DNA of 64,000 nucleotides from contig NZ_AUIU01000016.1 in NCBI RefSeq assembly GCF_000423865.1, positions 88,323 through 152,322 on the forward strand, in the 5' to 3' direction. The DNA is from Thermodesulfovibrio thiophilus DSM 17215 (GTDB taxonomy: Bacteria > Nitrospirota > Thermodesulfovibrionia > Thermodesulfovibrionales > Thermodesulfovibrionaceae). The position numbers and the translations under genes were made by a program. The notes under the pieces are model-generated. The model was not told the DNA's origin, did not search any database, and saw only the letters and a list, made by a program, of their open reading frames with translations. Positions 41,195-49,320 of the stretch are shown here, piece after piece; position 1 is the stretch's first letter, and every line of letters begins with the position of its first letter.

Positions 41195-41271
41195 TGGTCG
41201 GGGTGAGAGGATTTGAACCTCCGACACCACGGTCCCGAACCGTGTGCGCTACCAGACTGCGCTACACCCCG
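41195..41271 (-). tRNA. tRNA-Pro (anticodon CGG), CCA encoded
   Basis: The cloverleaf has acceptor CGGGGTG/CACCCCG, D stem GCGC/GCGC, and anticodon stem CACGG/CCGTG around TTCGGGA, giving CGG, which reads CCG. The T arm GGAGG-TTCAAAT-CCTCT has one G-U pair. Discriminator A and an encoded CCA (41197-41195) follow. Its 3' end faces the defence island. Confidence 0.95.
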
Positions 41272-41279
41272 TTTCAGTT

Positions 41280-41288
41280 ATTATAACA
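41280..41288 (-). promoter_or_regulatory. Extended -10 of tRNA-Pro
   Basis: TGT-TATAAT ends eight bases before the tRNA 5' end. It overlaps the stop codon of pgeF, so the tRNA promoter is embedded in the end of that gene. No strong -35 is seen. Confidence 0.55.
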
Positions 41289-41943
41289 TTCCAATTATTC
41301 CGTATTGTTTTTCTGCTGTTTTACCGTAAAATCTGTACGAAGCATAATGGTCATGTTTACAGTATGTACAATCCTCAGATATCCATATATTTTCTTTTTT
41401 AACGCCTGTTACTAAAACCTGGAGCATATTAGCCATAGAAAGATCAACATGGATTCTACCATTTCGTTTTAAAATATAATCTTCTGTGGGAGTTTCTCTC
41501 TTTAAGGCTTCTACTACTTCCTCTCCCACTTCATAACAGCATCCTTTAATACATGGTCCCATTGCTATAAGAAGGTTTTCAGGATTACATCCATAAATTT
41601 CATTCATTTTAATAATTGTTTTTTTTAAAATTCCTTTTGCTGTTCCACGCCAGCCAGCATGAACTGCACCAATTATGTTGTTTTCAGGATCAAATATCAA
41701 TACAGGTAAACAATCTGCTGTCTTTATTCCTATGAATATTTCTCTTTGATCTGTAATTATTGCATCTGCTATTGCTGGCTTTGTATAACAACGTAAAACT
41801 ATAATGAGGTCTGTATGTCTCTGAATTGGCATATAAAGTTTCATGATTGGTAATGAATTTTTAAATTGTTCGAAGTTTTTTATTTTTTCTGTAAAAAAAG
41901 CCTCTATATTATTTCTTTTCAGGATTTCCGGATAATTACGCAT
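41281..41943 (-). CDS. pgeF: YfiH/PgeF-type peptidoglycan editing factor (copper oxidase fold)
   Basis: The family (formerly DUF152, polyphenol oxidase-like) removes wrongly built UDP-MurNAc-Ser in bacteria and is related to purine nucleoside phosphorylase-type LACC1. The motifs TADCLPVLIFDP, AVHAGWRGTAKGIL, MGPCIKGCCYEVGEEV and the late CTYCKHDHYASYRF give the metal-binding His/Cys set. The start is taken at MRNYPEILKRNN. The upstream frame (to 42030) is hydrophobic, unlike the family, and the TATAAT at 41955-41950 lies six bases before this ATG. The protein has 220 residues. Confidence 0.88.
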   Translation of the reverse strand: MRNYPEILKRNNIEAFFTEKIKNFEQFKNSLPIMKLYMPIQRHTDLIIVLRCYTKPAIADAIITDQREIFIGIKTADCLPVLIFDPENNIIGAVHAGWRGTAKGILKKTIIKMNEIYGCNPENLLIAMGPCIKGCCYEVGEEVVEALKRETPTEDYILKRNGRIHVDLSMANMLQVLVTGVKKENIWISEDCTYCKHDHYASYRFYGKTAEKQYGIIGML

Positions 41944-41949
41944 AATTTT

Positions 41950-41955
41950 ATTATA
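41950..41955 (-). promoter_or_regulatory. -10 box of a probably leaderless pgeF transcript
   Basis: TATAAT ends six bases before the ATG, and no Shine-Dalgarno lies between. A small inverted repeat CTCAA-N5-TTGAG lies just upstream, at the right distance to be an operator; its role is unknown. Confidence 0.45.
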
Positions 41956-42060
41956 ACTCAAAATTGTTGAGAGAAATTGTAAAAGATAACTATTTATAAA
42001 GAATTTCAAGAAAAAATAAATATATTCCATTTTGTAAATATTTTTTGTAATAATTAATTA

Positions 42061-43305
42061 ATGATTAAAACAAAAATAGTAGAAATTTCTGAAAAAGATT
42101 TATTAAAAATTGATGTTAATAAATTGAAAGTCAATAAATTTTTACCTTTTGATGTCTATGTTGAAGACGGCGGAATAAGAAGAAAAATCTTTAATAAAGG
42201 AGCTAAGTTTTCAAATCTTTTTTCCCAAACTCTTAAAGAAAAAGGGTTCACCCATGTTTATATTGAATTATCCGATGAAGAGGTTCTTGATTCTTATCTT
42301 GCAAAAAAAATCTCTCCTGAATCAGCTCTTGATTCACCAATTGCTTTCAAGAATTACTCTTTTTCCAAAGAAAATCTTTATCAAATAGACAGGTCATTAA
42401 TAATTCCAGGAACAGAAGTCAATTTCCCAATTTATATTATTAAAAACTTTAACATTACAAAAATTGTTGATGTTTCTGCTGAAAAAAATTCTATCATCTA
42501 TAATGATACTATTCCTGAAGAGGGTGATATTTTAATTGAAAAAAAAGATTTACCCCTTTTTAAAGAATATCTTAATTCTCTTGAAGCTAAACTCAATAAA
42601 GCAGATGAGCAACCTAATAAGGAATTAAAGGAGATCTTAGTAAAAGAAAACGCTAAAATGGCAATTACTGATGTATTAAATGAGCCAAGAAGTGGAGAAA
42701 GAATAAAAAAAGTAGAAAATATTGTAAACAATATCATAGAGACTATTTTTGATAATCCGGATTCCATATATAAACTTATTAGTTTAAAAGGTTACGATTA
42801 TTACACATATATTCATTCTGTTAATGTTGGAGTTCTATCAATAGGGCTTGGAATACAAATAGGAATTGATAAAGATATCTTATATAAACTCGGGATAGGA
42901 GCAATCTTGCATGACCTGGGAAAAACACAGATTCCAAATGAAATACTAAATAAACAGGGCAGGTTAAATAACACAGAATATAATATTATAAAACAACATG
43001 TTTTATTGGGATATAAACTGCTTAAAGAACAGAAAGAATTTCCTGAAGAATCTTCCTCAGCAGTTCTTCAGCACCACGAGAAACTTTCAGGAAAGGGCTA
43101 TCCTTTTGGTTTAAAGGGATCAGAAATAAAACTTTTTGGAAGAATTACAGCTATTGCAGACTGTTATGACGCTTTAACAACTCAAAGACCTTATAAACCT
43201 CCTCTGACTCCTTATTTTGCTTTATCCATAATAGTTAAGGAAAAAGGTGATCATGACGCTGACCTTCTAAAGAGTTTTATAAAAATGCTCGGTAAAATAA
43301 AATGA
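42061..43305 (+). CDS. HD-GYP cyclic di-GMP phosphodiesterase
   Basis: The N-terminal 200 residues show no known motif. The C-terminal HD-GYP domain (about 225-400) has HSVNVGVLS, ILHDLGKTQIP (HD pair near 284) and LQHHEKLSGKGYPFGL, the GYP motif. ADCYDALTTQRPYKPP follows. Such enzymes open cyclic di-GMP to pGpG or GMP. It thus opposes the GAF-GGDEF cyclase at 24738-25973. No transmembrane segment is seen. Its stop overlaps the rarA start by four bases. Confidence 0.9.
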   Translation: MIKTKIVEISEKDLLKIDVNKLKVNKFLPFDVYVEDGGIRRKIFNKGAKFSNLFSQTLKEKGFTHVYIELSDEEVLDSYLAKKISPESALDSPIAFKNYSFSKENLYQIDRSLIIPGTEVNFPIYIIKNFNITKIVDVSAEKNSIIYNDTIPEEGDILIEKKDLPLFKEYLNSLEAKLNKADEQPNKELKEILVKENAKMAITDVLNEPRSGERIKKVENIVNNIIETIFDNPDSIYKLISLKGYDYYTYIHSVNVGVLSIGLGIQIGIDKDILYKLGIGAILHDLGKTQIPNEILNKQGRLNNTEYNIIKQHVLLGYKLLKEQKEFPEESSSAVLQHHEKLSGKGYPFGLKGSEIKLFGRITAIADCYDALTTQRPYKPPLTPYFALSIIVKEKGDHDADLLKSFIKMLGKIK

Positions 43306-44546
43306 ATGATTTATTTGATACCCCCACGCAAAATCACAAAACAGAACCTCTTGCCTATAGAATGGCTCCAAGAAACCTTGATGAATATATTGGGCAGAGT
43401 CATGTTCTTTCAGAGGGAAAACTTCTCAGAAGAGCAATTGATTCAGATAGAATAACATCTTTAATTTTATATGGTCCTCCAGGAACGGGTAAGACAGCTC
43501 TTGCAAGAATAATTGCCAGCAAAACAAAAGCACATTTTCAATGGTTGAATGCTACAACATTAAATATTGAAGAAATAAGGAAAAATTTAGCTTTTGCAAG
43601 ACAGAGACGAAATAAAGGTGAAAAAACAATCCTTTTTATTGATGAAATTCACAGGCTTAACAGGGTGTCCCAGGATGCCTTGCTTCCTGATATTGAAGAA
43701 GGTAACATTATACTGATTGGTGCAACAATAGAAAATCCTTTTTTTTATCTGAATTCCGCACTTCTTTCAAGAAGTCATGTGTTTGAACTTAAACATCTAT
43801 TAGAGGAAGATATCATCACAATTCTTACAAGAGCTTTAAAAGACAAAGAGAGAGGATTTGGGAATGTAAAAATTGATATTACTCCTGAAGCACTATCTCA
43901 TATTGCGAAGTCTTCAGACGGAGATGCGAGAAAAGCTCTTTCTGCACTTGAAATAGCTGTACTAACAACTCAACCAGATAAAGATGGCATTATTAAAATT
44001 GATACCAAAATAGCAGAGGAAAGCATTCAGAAAAAACACATTGTCTATGACAGATCAGGAGATGAACATTATGACACTGCTTCAGCTTTTATAAAAAGCA
44101 TGCGCGGAAGTGATCCAGACGCTACTGTTTACTGGCTTGCAAAAATGATTTATGCAGGTGAAGACCCTCGTTTTATTGCTCGTAGAATTATAATTGCGGC
44201 AAGTGAGGATGTTGGTATTGCTGACCCGATGGCATTGATAGTTGCAACACAAGCATCTCAAGCAGTAGAAATTATCGGGATGCCTGAAGCAAGGATAATT
44301 CTTGCACATGCTGCGCTTTATGTGGCTTTAGCTCCAAAAAGTAACGCCTGTTACAGAGCTATTGAAGAAGCTTTGAAAGATATTGAAACCGGTATGACGC
44401 TTCCTGTTCCAGAGCATCTAAAAGATGCCAATTATCCAGGAGCCAAAAAACTTGGACATGGGAAAGGTTATAAGTATCCTCATGACTATGGAGGCTATGT
44501 AAAGCAGGATTATCTGCCAGAGAAGAAGAAATACTATAAACCCTAA
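43302..44546 (+). CDS. rarA: Replication-associated recombination protein RarA (MgsA)
   Basis: RarA is a clamp-loader-like AAA+ ATPase acting at stalled replication forks. Walker A GPPGTGKT is near 57-64, Walker B LFIDEIHRLNR near 113, and the sensor arginine region contains LLSRSHVFEL. The C-terminal MgsA part (about 240-410) contains RGSDPDATVYWLAKMI and ends with typical PHDYGGYVKQDYLPE. The length of 414 residues is normal. It is coupled to the HD-GYP gene by ATGA overlap, and its stop overlaps the convergent queE stop. Confidence 0.95.
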   Translation: MNDLFDTPTQNHKTEPLAYRMAPRNLDEYIGQSHVLSEGKLLRRAIDSDRITSLILYGPPGTGKTALARIIASKTKAHFQWLNATTLNIEEIRKNLAFARQRRNKGEKTILFIDEIHRLNRVSQDALLPDIEEGNIILIGATIENPFFYLNSALLSRSHVFELKHLLEEDIITILTRALKDKERGFGNVKIDITPEALSHIAKSSDGDARKALSALEIAVLTTQPDKDGIIKIDTKIAEESIQKKHIVYDRSGDEHYDTASAFIKSMRGSDPDATVYWLAKMIYAGEDPRFIARRIIIAASEDVGIADPMALIVATQASQAVEIIGMPEARIILAHAALYVALAPKSNACYRAIEEALKDIETGMTLPVPEHLKDANYPGAKKLGHGKGYKYPHDYGGYVKQDYLPEKKKYYKP

Positions 44547-45169
44547 ACACCGCGTTTATCTCCAAAAATATATTTATGAATCTGTAAATTCAGCCTGACT
44601 GAAAGAGAATCTTGAATTATCCATTTTGAAAGCTCTGATGGATCAAGAATTTCAAATACAGGCGAAAATAAAATCTCTTCAGCATTGAAAGTGTGGGTGT
44701 TGATAAATTCCTTTGTCCATTCATAGTCCTCTCTATCAGCTATAACAAACTTAACTTCATCAGTTTTTTTGAGACAATTTATATTTTTAAGATAGTTTCT
44801 ATGATTCATTCCGCTTCCAGGAGTTTTAATATCCATCACTATTTTTACTTGAGGATTGACTTTGTTAATAGAAACAGAACCATTTGTCTCAAGAACAACA
44901 TTATACGATTTAACAAGATTATTCATTAATTCATACACTTCATTCTGTAGAAGTGGTTCTCCTCCTGTTATTTCGATATATTTAAGTTTAAACTGTTTCA
45001 CTTTATCGATAACCTGATCAACTGAAAGCTCTTCACCTTCTGAGTAAGAATACTGTGTATCACAGTACCTACACCTTAGATTGCATCCTGTAAGCCTTAT
45101 AAATATCATTGGAATACCAACCAGGGAACTCTCCCCCTGAATGCTTGCAAATATTTCGCAGATTTTCAT
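44543..45169 (-). CDS. queE: 7-carboxy-7-deazaguanine synthase (radical SAM)
   Basis: QueE converts carboxytetrahydropterin to 7-carboxy-7-deazaguanine on the way to queuosine. The radical SAM cysteines are C29, C33 and C36 in CNLRCRYCDTQ, the CxxxCxxC form. The N-terminal EIFASIQGESSLVGIPMIFIRL and the later EITGGEPLLQ are typical. The length of 208 residues is normal. No other queuosine gene lies beside it. It overlaps the DUF457 gene by four bases, although the two roles look unrelated. Confidence 0.93.
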   Translation of the reverse strand: MKICEIFASIQGESSLVGIPMIFIRLTGCNLRCRYCDTQYSYSEGEELSVDQVIDKVKQFKLKYIEITGGEPLLQNEVYELMNNLVKSYNVVLETNGSVSINKVNPQVKIVMDIKTPGSGMNHRNYLKNINCLKKTDEVKFVIADREDYEWTKEFINTHTFNAEEILFSPVFEILDPSELSKWIIQDSLSVRLNLQIHKYIFGDKRGV

Positions 45170-46068
45170 ATCTTTAAAGTTGAATTTATTATTCTATAGC
45201 CCTGAGAAGTTTTTTGTAACCAGACTTTTGCTGAAAATCTGTTATCCGGTAGAAATCCATAGGAAAGATCCTGCCAGATCACAACAGTTGTATTCCCTTC
45301 ATGTTTAATCTCGGCAACTGGATGAGTTGCAAATGAAAGCAAAGCCTTTACAGATTCGGTATCTTTTGATTTATCAACTGCAGAATCATTTTTGATTTTA
45401 ATTCTTTCATCAATATAAACACGCCTGGTAAAAAGGTCAACAAATCCAGTAATGTATTCATCTGAATATCTTGAAACAAACCACCACCTTAAAAAATCAT
45501 TTGGAAGAGGATATACTCTGTATTGATGAGCTTCAATTTTTTGTTTAAGGAAATCCTTTGCTTCAGCTTTTAGATATGCTTTTGTTCCAATATATATAGC
45601 AATAAAAATCATCGAAAACACGTATAAAAACTTTGCCTGTTTTTTGAATTTAATTGACAATAAAACTGCTAATAACAAAGGAAGTAAAATATATGGATCA
45701 ATTATAAATGTTAAAGCCAGACTATACGAAGTCCAGTCAAAGGGAGATAAAATTTTTGTTCCATATTGATTTGTAAGATCTAAAAATAAATGCAAAGCAT
45801 ATGCTGAAAATGTAACTGTATAAGTTTTTAAAAAAGAAATTTTTTTTCTGAAAATAATAGCAGGTATAAAAGGAAATAAAAACAGAGCTGCAATTCCATG
45901 AGTAATGCCTCTATGATATATTAAAAATAATTCTTTACTGGTAAGCCTCATAATAATGTCGATATCAGGAATAATTGAACTGACCAGAATTACAGCAAAA
46001 AGTATTTTATGTTTTGTTATTGCTTTACCAAGAACAAAGCCTGAAAGAAAATGAGTAACCGGATCCAT
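45166..46068 (-). CDS. DUF457/YdjM-type membrane-bound metal-dependent hydrolase
   Basis: The N-terminal half matches PF04307: MDPVTHFLSGFVLG, SIIPDIDIIM and YHRGITHG, which carry the His and Asp ligands expected for a metal site. About four transmembrane helices follow (to residue 170), then a soluble C-terminal domain of about 120 residues. Family members are inner-membrane proteins of uncertain substrate. The ATG at 46068 is preferred over an upstream TTG because MDPVTHF is the family start and a TACAAT lies five bases before it. The protein has 300 residues. Confidence 0.82.
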   Translation of the reverse strand: MDPVTHFLSGFVLGKAITKHKILFAVILVSSIIPDIDIIMRLTSKELFLIYHRGITHGIAALFLFPFIPAIIFRKKISFLKTYTVTFSAYALHLFLDLTNQYGTKILSPFDWTSYSLALTFIIDPYILLPLLLAVLLSIKFKKQAKFLYVFSMIFIAIYIGTKAYLKAEAKDFLKQKIEAHQYRVYPLPNDFLRWWFVSRYSDEYITGFVDLFTRRVYIDERIKIKNDSAVDKSKDTESVKALLSFATHPVAEIKHEGNTTVVIWQDLSYGFLPDNRFSAKVWLQKTSQGYRIINSTLKI

Positions 46069-46073
46069 AAAAA

Positions 46074-46079
46074 ATTGTA
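46074..46079 (-). promoter_or_regulatory. -10-like box of a probably leaderless DUF457 transcript
   Basis: TACAAT ends five bases before the ATG, with only T bases between and no Shine-Dalgarno. Confidence 0.4.
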
Positions 46080-46117
46080 ACAAAATTCCAATAAATAAAA
46101 GAAGTTTTGTTATATGC

Positions 46118-46146
46118 TTGACATTAGAAAAATTTTTATGTATTAT
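46118..46146 (+). promoter_or_regulatory. Sigma-70 promoter of atpB-atpE
   Basis: A perfect -35 TTGACA (46118-46123), an exact 17-base spacer and a -10 TATTAT (46141-46146) precede atpB. The predicted start near 46153 leaves a leader of about 22 bases with AAAGGGGG as ribosome site. This is the best conventional promoter in the window. Confidence 0.8.
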
Positions 46147-46175
46147 ACCTTAATTAAAAAGAAAGGGGGTTTACA

Positions 46176-46850
46176 GTGGAAGCACCAACTTTTTTAGGAA
46201 TGTTGATTCCCAGCGTTCCACCTTATGTTAGTTATTCTTGGTTAGCCATTGTATTTCTTATCTTGATTGCTTTAATTGTTAGAGCAAGACTATCTTTAAT
46301 TCCTTCTGGTTTACAAAATTTTATGGAATTCATTATGGAGTTCATTATCACGCAAGCACGAGATGCTGTAGGTCCTAAATCAAAAACTTTTATTCCGCTT
46401 CTTGGTACTCTGTTTTTGTACATTTTAACCTGTAATTTATTCGGTCTTATTCCTGGATTTGAGTCTCCAACAGGAAATCTTAATACAAATGCTTCACTTG
46501 CTGTCCCTGTCTTTTTTATTTATCAATTTTATGGTTTCAAGGTTCACGGAATAAAATATCTTGGATTCTTTTTAGGTCCTATTAGAAATATTTATGCGAT
46601 CCCTTTCATGCTGTTTATGTTTATCGTAGAATGGATTAGCCATCTTGCCAGACCTATTACTCTGTCTGTCAGGCTTTTTGGTAATATGATGAGCAAACAT
46701 CTTTTATTAATGGTTCTTGGTGTGCTGACTCCTTTACTTGTTCCAACACTTGTTCTTATTTTAGGAGCAGCGGTTAGTTTAATTCAGGCATATATATTTA
46801 TGATACTTACAGCTGCCTATATTGGTGGTGCTGTAGAAGAACATCATTAA
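46176..46850 (+). CDS. atpB: F0F1 ATP synthase subunit a
   Basis: Subunit a forms the proton half-channels of F0. The essential arginine is in ITLSVRLFGNMMSKHLLL (near 166). Five to six transmembrane helices fit the family, and the N-terminal WLAIVFLILIALIVRARLSLIPSGLQNFME block is typical. The GTG at 46176 follows an AAAGGGGG site. The length of 224 residues is normal. Only subunits a and c are here; the F1 genes and subunit b must be elsewhere, a split arrangement. Confidence 0.95.
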   Translation: MEAPTFLGMLIPSVPPYVSYSWLAIVFLILIALIVRARLSLIPSGLQNFMEFIMEFIITQARDAVGPKSKTFIPLLGTLFLYILTCNLFGLIPGFESPTGNLNTNASLAVPVFFIYQFYGFKVHGIKYLGFFLGPIRNIYAIPFMLFMFIVEWISHLARPITLSVRLFGNMMSKHLLLMVLGVLTPLLVPTLVLILGAAVSLIQAYIFMILTAAYIGGAVEEHH

Positions 46851-46868
46851 AAGAAAGGAGGTGTAATA

Positions 46869-47204
46869 ATGAAAAAAGTTTTAATAACTATTTTATTAGC
46901 CAGTTTATTGCTTTCCGCCTCAGCAGTATTTGCTGCCGATGCATCTCCAGATGCTGCAAAACTAAATTATTACGGACTTGCAAGTCTTGGTGCATTAGTG
47001 GGAATTGGCCTTGCAGCAGCTGGTGGTGGTATTGGAATGGGGCATGGTTTAAGAGGAATCATGGAAGGCTCAGCAAGAAATCCTGGCGTTGCGGGTAAGC
47101 TTCTTACTACTTTCATTATTGGATTGGCACTGATTGAAACTTTGGTTATTTATGCCCTTGTTATCGTACTTATAACTTACTATGCAAATCCTTTTGTGAA
47201 GTAA
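46869..47204 (+). CDS. atpE: F0F1 ATP synthase subunit c with N-terminal signal-like extension
   Basis: Subunit c forms the rotating ring. Residues 1-22 look like a cleavable signal peptide (MKKVLITILLASLLLSASAVFAAD), an addition found in some bacteria. Helix 1 carries GIGLAAAGGGIGMGHGL and the loop carries ARNPG. Helix 2 has the ion-binding E90 in LALIETLVIYAL. Helix 1 lacks the glutamine of sodium-binding rings, so protons are the likely ion. An AAAGGAGGTG site precedes the ATG. A strong terminator follows. Confidence 0.95.
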   Translation: MKKVLITILLASLLLSASAVFAADASPDAAKLNYYGLASLGALVGIGLAAAGGGIGMGHGLRGIMEGSARNPGVAGKLLTTFIIGLALIETLVIYALVIVLITYYANPFVK

Positions 47205-47225
47205 TTTTTTATTTTTTCTTTTTTT

Positions 47226-47250
47226 GGGGAGCTGTTGCTCCCCTTTTTTT
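47226..47250 (+). terminator. Intrinsic terminator of atpB-atpE
   Basis: GGGGAGC-TGTT-GCTCCCC forms a perfect seven-base GC-rich stem with a four-base loop, followed by seven T. It lies 21 bases after the atpE stop. Confidence 0.95.
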
Positions 47251-47395
47251 GCAGTTCTATCTTTAATGATTTTACAGTTTAAGTAAATATTTAATATTTA
47301 AAAAAACACTTATATAAAAAAGGCTCTATTTTTTTATTATCTTACCCTGCCCTATAGATAGGACAATAAAAAGAGTTTTTTAAATGTGTTTTAAA

Positions 47396-48073
47396 TTAAT
47401 TATGTGGTGGAAGATTAATTATTTCTGAATTTTCTCTGTTATTTAACAACTCTATCATTGCAGATAAGGATTTCAAATGCAATGAATCAAATAATTCTGT
47501 ATTTTTTAATTCTCCAATATTAAAAGCTGAAAGAAAAATTAAAGATTTATAAATTTTTGTATTTGTTTTCAAAGATAGAAAATTGCTGCTTACGGCCTGT
47601 TCAAAAAATTTTTCGCTTGTTTTTTTAACCTTTTTGTTAATGGTCATAATCTGTATCCAGTAATACCTATCAATAATTCTATCTGCCTTGAGCTCAAATA
47701 ATGTATGCTTAAGAGTGGTTAAATTTTTAATATCATTATGAAGTACTGCATCAGCAGCCAGATGAGTTAAATATCCATAGGCAAAAGATGTTTCTTCCGG
47801 AATTTTAGCTTCCTTAAGCAGTCTAAGCCCGGTTTTCCATGAATGAGGATTTTTATCCTCAGGTAGATATTTTTTACCAATTACTATATCAGGTATTAGA
47901 TTTCCATAGATAAAATATTCTTTATAATGTTTTAATGTAGTGAGTAATTCTGCAGGAAGCATGGCAGGAACGAAAAATATTTGTTGAGATAAATATGCAT
48001 GAGTCAGAGGCCCCCACGCGTAGGCTGATTCAGGAAGTATCAAAATAATAAAAAATAAAACAATCCAGACCAT
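47396..48073 (-). CDS. Zinc-dependent phospholipase C-like exported protein
   Basis: A signal peptide ends in AYA just before W20, so the mature protein would begin WGPLTHAYL. In Bacillus-type zinc phospholipase C the mature N-terminal Trp is itself a zinc ligand. Other ligands fit: H25 in LTHAY, D62 in LIPDIV, H77 in NPHSW, and the H104-x3-D108-x3-H112 set in YLTHLAADAVLHND. These match PF00882. The protein has 225 residues and would be periplasmic. Whether it cleaves phospholipids or acts on another substrate is unknown. It lies four bases before the pth stop side of the next gene on the same strand. Confidence 0.8.
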   Translation of the reverse strand: MVWIVLFFIILILPESAYAWGPLTHAYLSQQIFFVPAMLPAELLTTLKHYKEYFIYGNLIPDIVIGKKYLPEDKNPHSWKTGLRLLKEAKIPEETSFAYGYLTHLAADAVLHNDIKNLTTLKHTLFELKADRIIDRYYWIQIMTINKKVKKTSEKFFEQAVSSNFLSLKTNTKIYKSLIFLSAFNIGELKNTELFDSLHLKSLSAMIELLNNRENSEIINLPPHN

Positions 48074-48077
48074 AATC

Positions 48078-48644
48078 TTAATTTCTGTTATAAATAGTCA
48101 TAGCTTTATCAACACCCTCATTAATTATAACAATAATTGCATCTGCTGCCTGAGAAATTTTCTCTTTAATAACAGCCTGTTGTTCCTTTGTAAATGGACT
48201 GAGCACATAATCTGAACCATCCTGAAAGAGGTCTTTACCAATACCTATTTTTACTCTTATAAAATTATTAGTACCAAGACTGTCAATAATTGACTGCACT
48301 CCCTTGTGCCCTCCTGATGAACCATTTTTCTTTATTTTAATTTTCCCAATCGGCAAATCCATATCATCATGGATGACAATTAAAGAGTCTGGCAGCGAAT
48401 TTATTATAGTTTTATTTATTACTTTTTTTACAACGTTACCACTTAAATTCATATAAGTAGCTGGCTTTATCATGACAATATCATGATTTTCAACTCTGCC
48501 TTCTGCAATAAAGTAATCATATTTATTTCTAAACTCTGAAAAGTTGTATTTTCTTACTAATGCATCAACTACCATAAATCCAACATTATGCTTTGTTTTA
48601 GCATATTTTCTACCAGGATTTCCCAGCCCTACAACAACTATCAT
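48078..48644 (-). CDS. pth: Peptidyl-tRNA hydrolase
   Basis: Pth frees tRNA from abandoned peptidyl-tRNA. The motifs VVGLGNPGRKYAKTKHNVGF (catalytic His19), KPATYMNLSG and VIHDDMDLPIGKIKIKKNGSSGGHKG are all intact. The length of 188 residues is normal. It is ten bases downstream of rplY, in the conserved prs-rplY-pth cluster. Confidence 0.97.
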   Translation of the reverse strand: MIVVVGLGNPGRKYAKTKHNVGFMVVDALVRKYNFSEFRNKYDYFIAEGRVENHDIVMIKPATYMNLSGNVVKKVINKTIINSLPDSLIVIHDDMDLPIGKIKIKKNGSSGGHKGVQSIIDSLGTNNFIRVKIGIGKDLFQDGSDYVLSPFTKEQQAVIKEKISQAADAIIVIINEGVDKAMTIYNRN

Positions 48645-48654
48645 TCAAATGTTT

Positions 48655-49305
48655 CTATTTTTCTTCTTCAGATTCTTCTTCGGCTTTCTTGCCTTTCTTT
48701 ATAACCTCAGGTTCAGCTGGTTCTTCTTCTATAACTGGCGCAATCTCTTCTTCTGCTTCAACTGTAACTGTTGCAATAACATCTTCAGGATTTGATATTA
48801 GTTTTATTTCCTCTTCAAATATAATATCTTTTACGTGTATAGCATCTCCAACTTTTAATGCAGAAACATCAACTTCAATATGACCAGGTATTTTTTCAGG
48901 AATTGCCTCGATTTCAATTTCTGAAATTACATGCTGAAGAACTCCCTTATCTTCTTTTGTTCCTATTGGTTCACCAACAAGAACAACCGGTACTGAAACC
49001 CTGATTTTTTCAGTAGCACTAACTTCCATAAAATCAACATGTAATAGTTTTCCACTAACAGGATCAACCTGATAATCCTGGAGTATTGCTTTTTTTTCAC
49101 TTCCATTCATTTTAAGTGTAACGAATAATTTTTCCCTTGTGGCGATGTTCATAAATCCTGTAAGTTCCTTTTTAGATACCTGAACAGGAGTTGACTGCCC
49201 GCTTTTATAAATAACACATGGAATAATTCCCTGATTTCTTAACTGTCTTGCAACTCCTTTTCCTGTCCTTTCTCTTTTTTCTACATTTAAAACAAATTTC
49301 TCCAT
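48655..49305 (-). CDS. rplY: 50S ribosomal protein L25, long (CTC) form
   Basis: L25 binds 5S rRNA. The N-terminal domain (1-90) has KRERTGKGVARQLRNQGIIPCVIY and the second beta domain (to about 185) contains VLVGEPIGTKEDKGVLQHV. This is the two-domain CTC form. A glutamate- and lysine-rich tail (about 185-216) follows. It lies between prs and pth. Confidence 0.96.
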   Translation of the reverse strand: MEKFVLNVEKRERTGKGVARQLRNQGIIPCVIYKSGQSTPVQVSKKELTGFMNIATREKLFVTLKMNGSEKKAILQDYQVDPVSGKLLHVDFMEVSATEKIRVSVPVVLVGEPIGTKEDKGVLQHVISEIEIEAIPEKIPGHIEVDVSALKVGDAIHVKDIIFEEEIKLISNPEDVIATVTVEAEEEIAPVIEEEPAEPEVIKKGKKAEEESEEEK

Positions 49306-49320
49306 TCTATTTCTCCTCCT

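Noticed and set aside
41053..41286. Seventy-seven-codon plus-strand ORF
   Set aside because: Its second half is the antisense of tRNA-Pro, and the first half has no recognisable protein features.
41944..42030. Hydrophobic 29-residue extension of pgeF, resembling a membrane anchor
   Set aside because: The family is cytoplasmic and begins near MRNYPEILK; the extension has no ribosome site and covers the likely promoter.
46869..47204. Sodium-type subunit c
   Set aside because: E90-T91 resembles the sodium motif, but helix 1 has Met instead of the required Gln, so proton coupling is more likely.
47251..47395. Long imperfect A/T hairpin between atpE and the phospholipase-like gene
   Set aside because: The stem is mostly A/T with many gaps. 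It could end the minus-strand gene but is not distinguishable from background.
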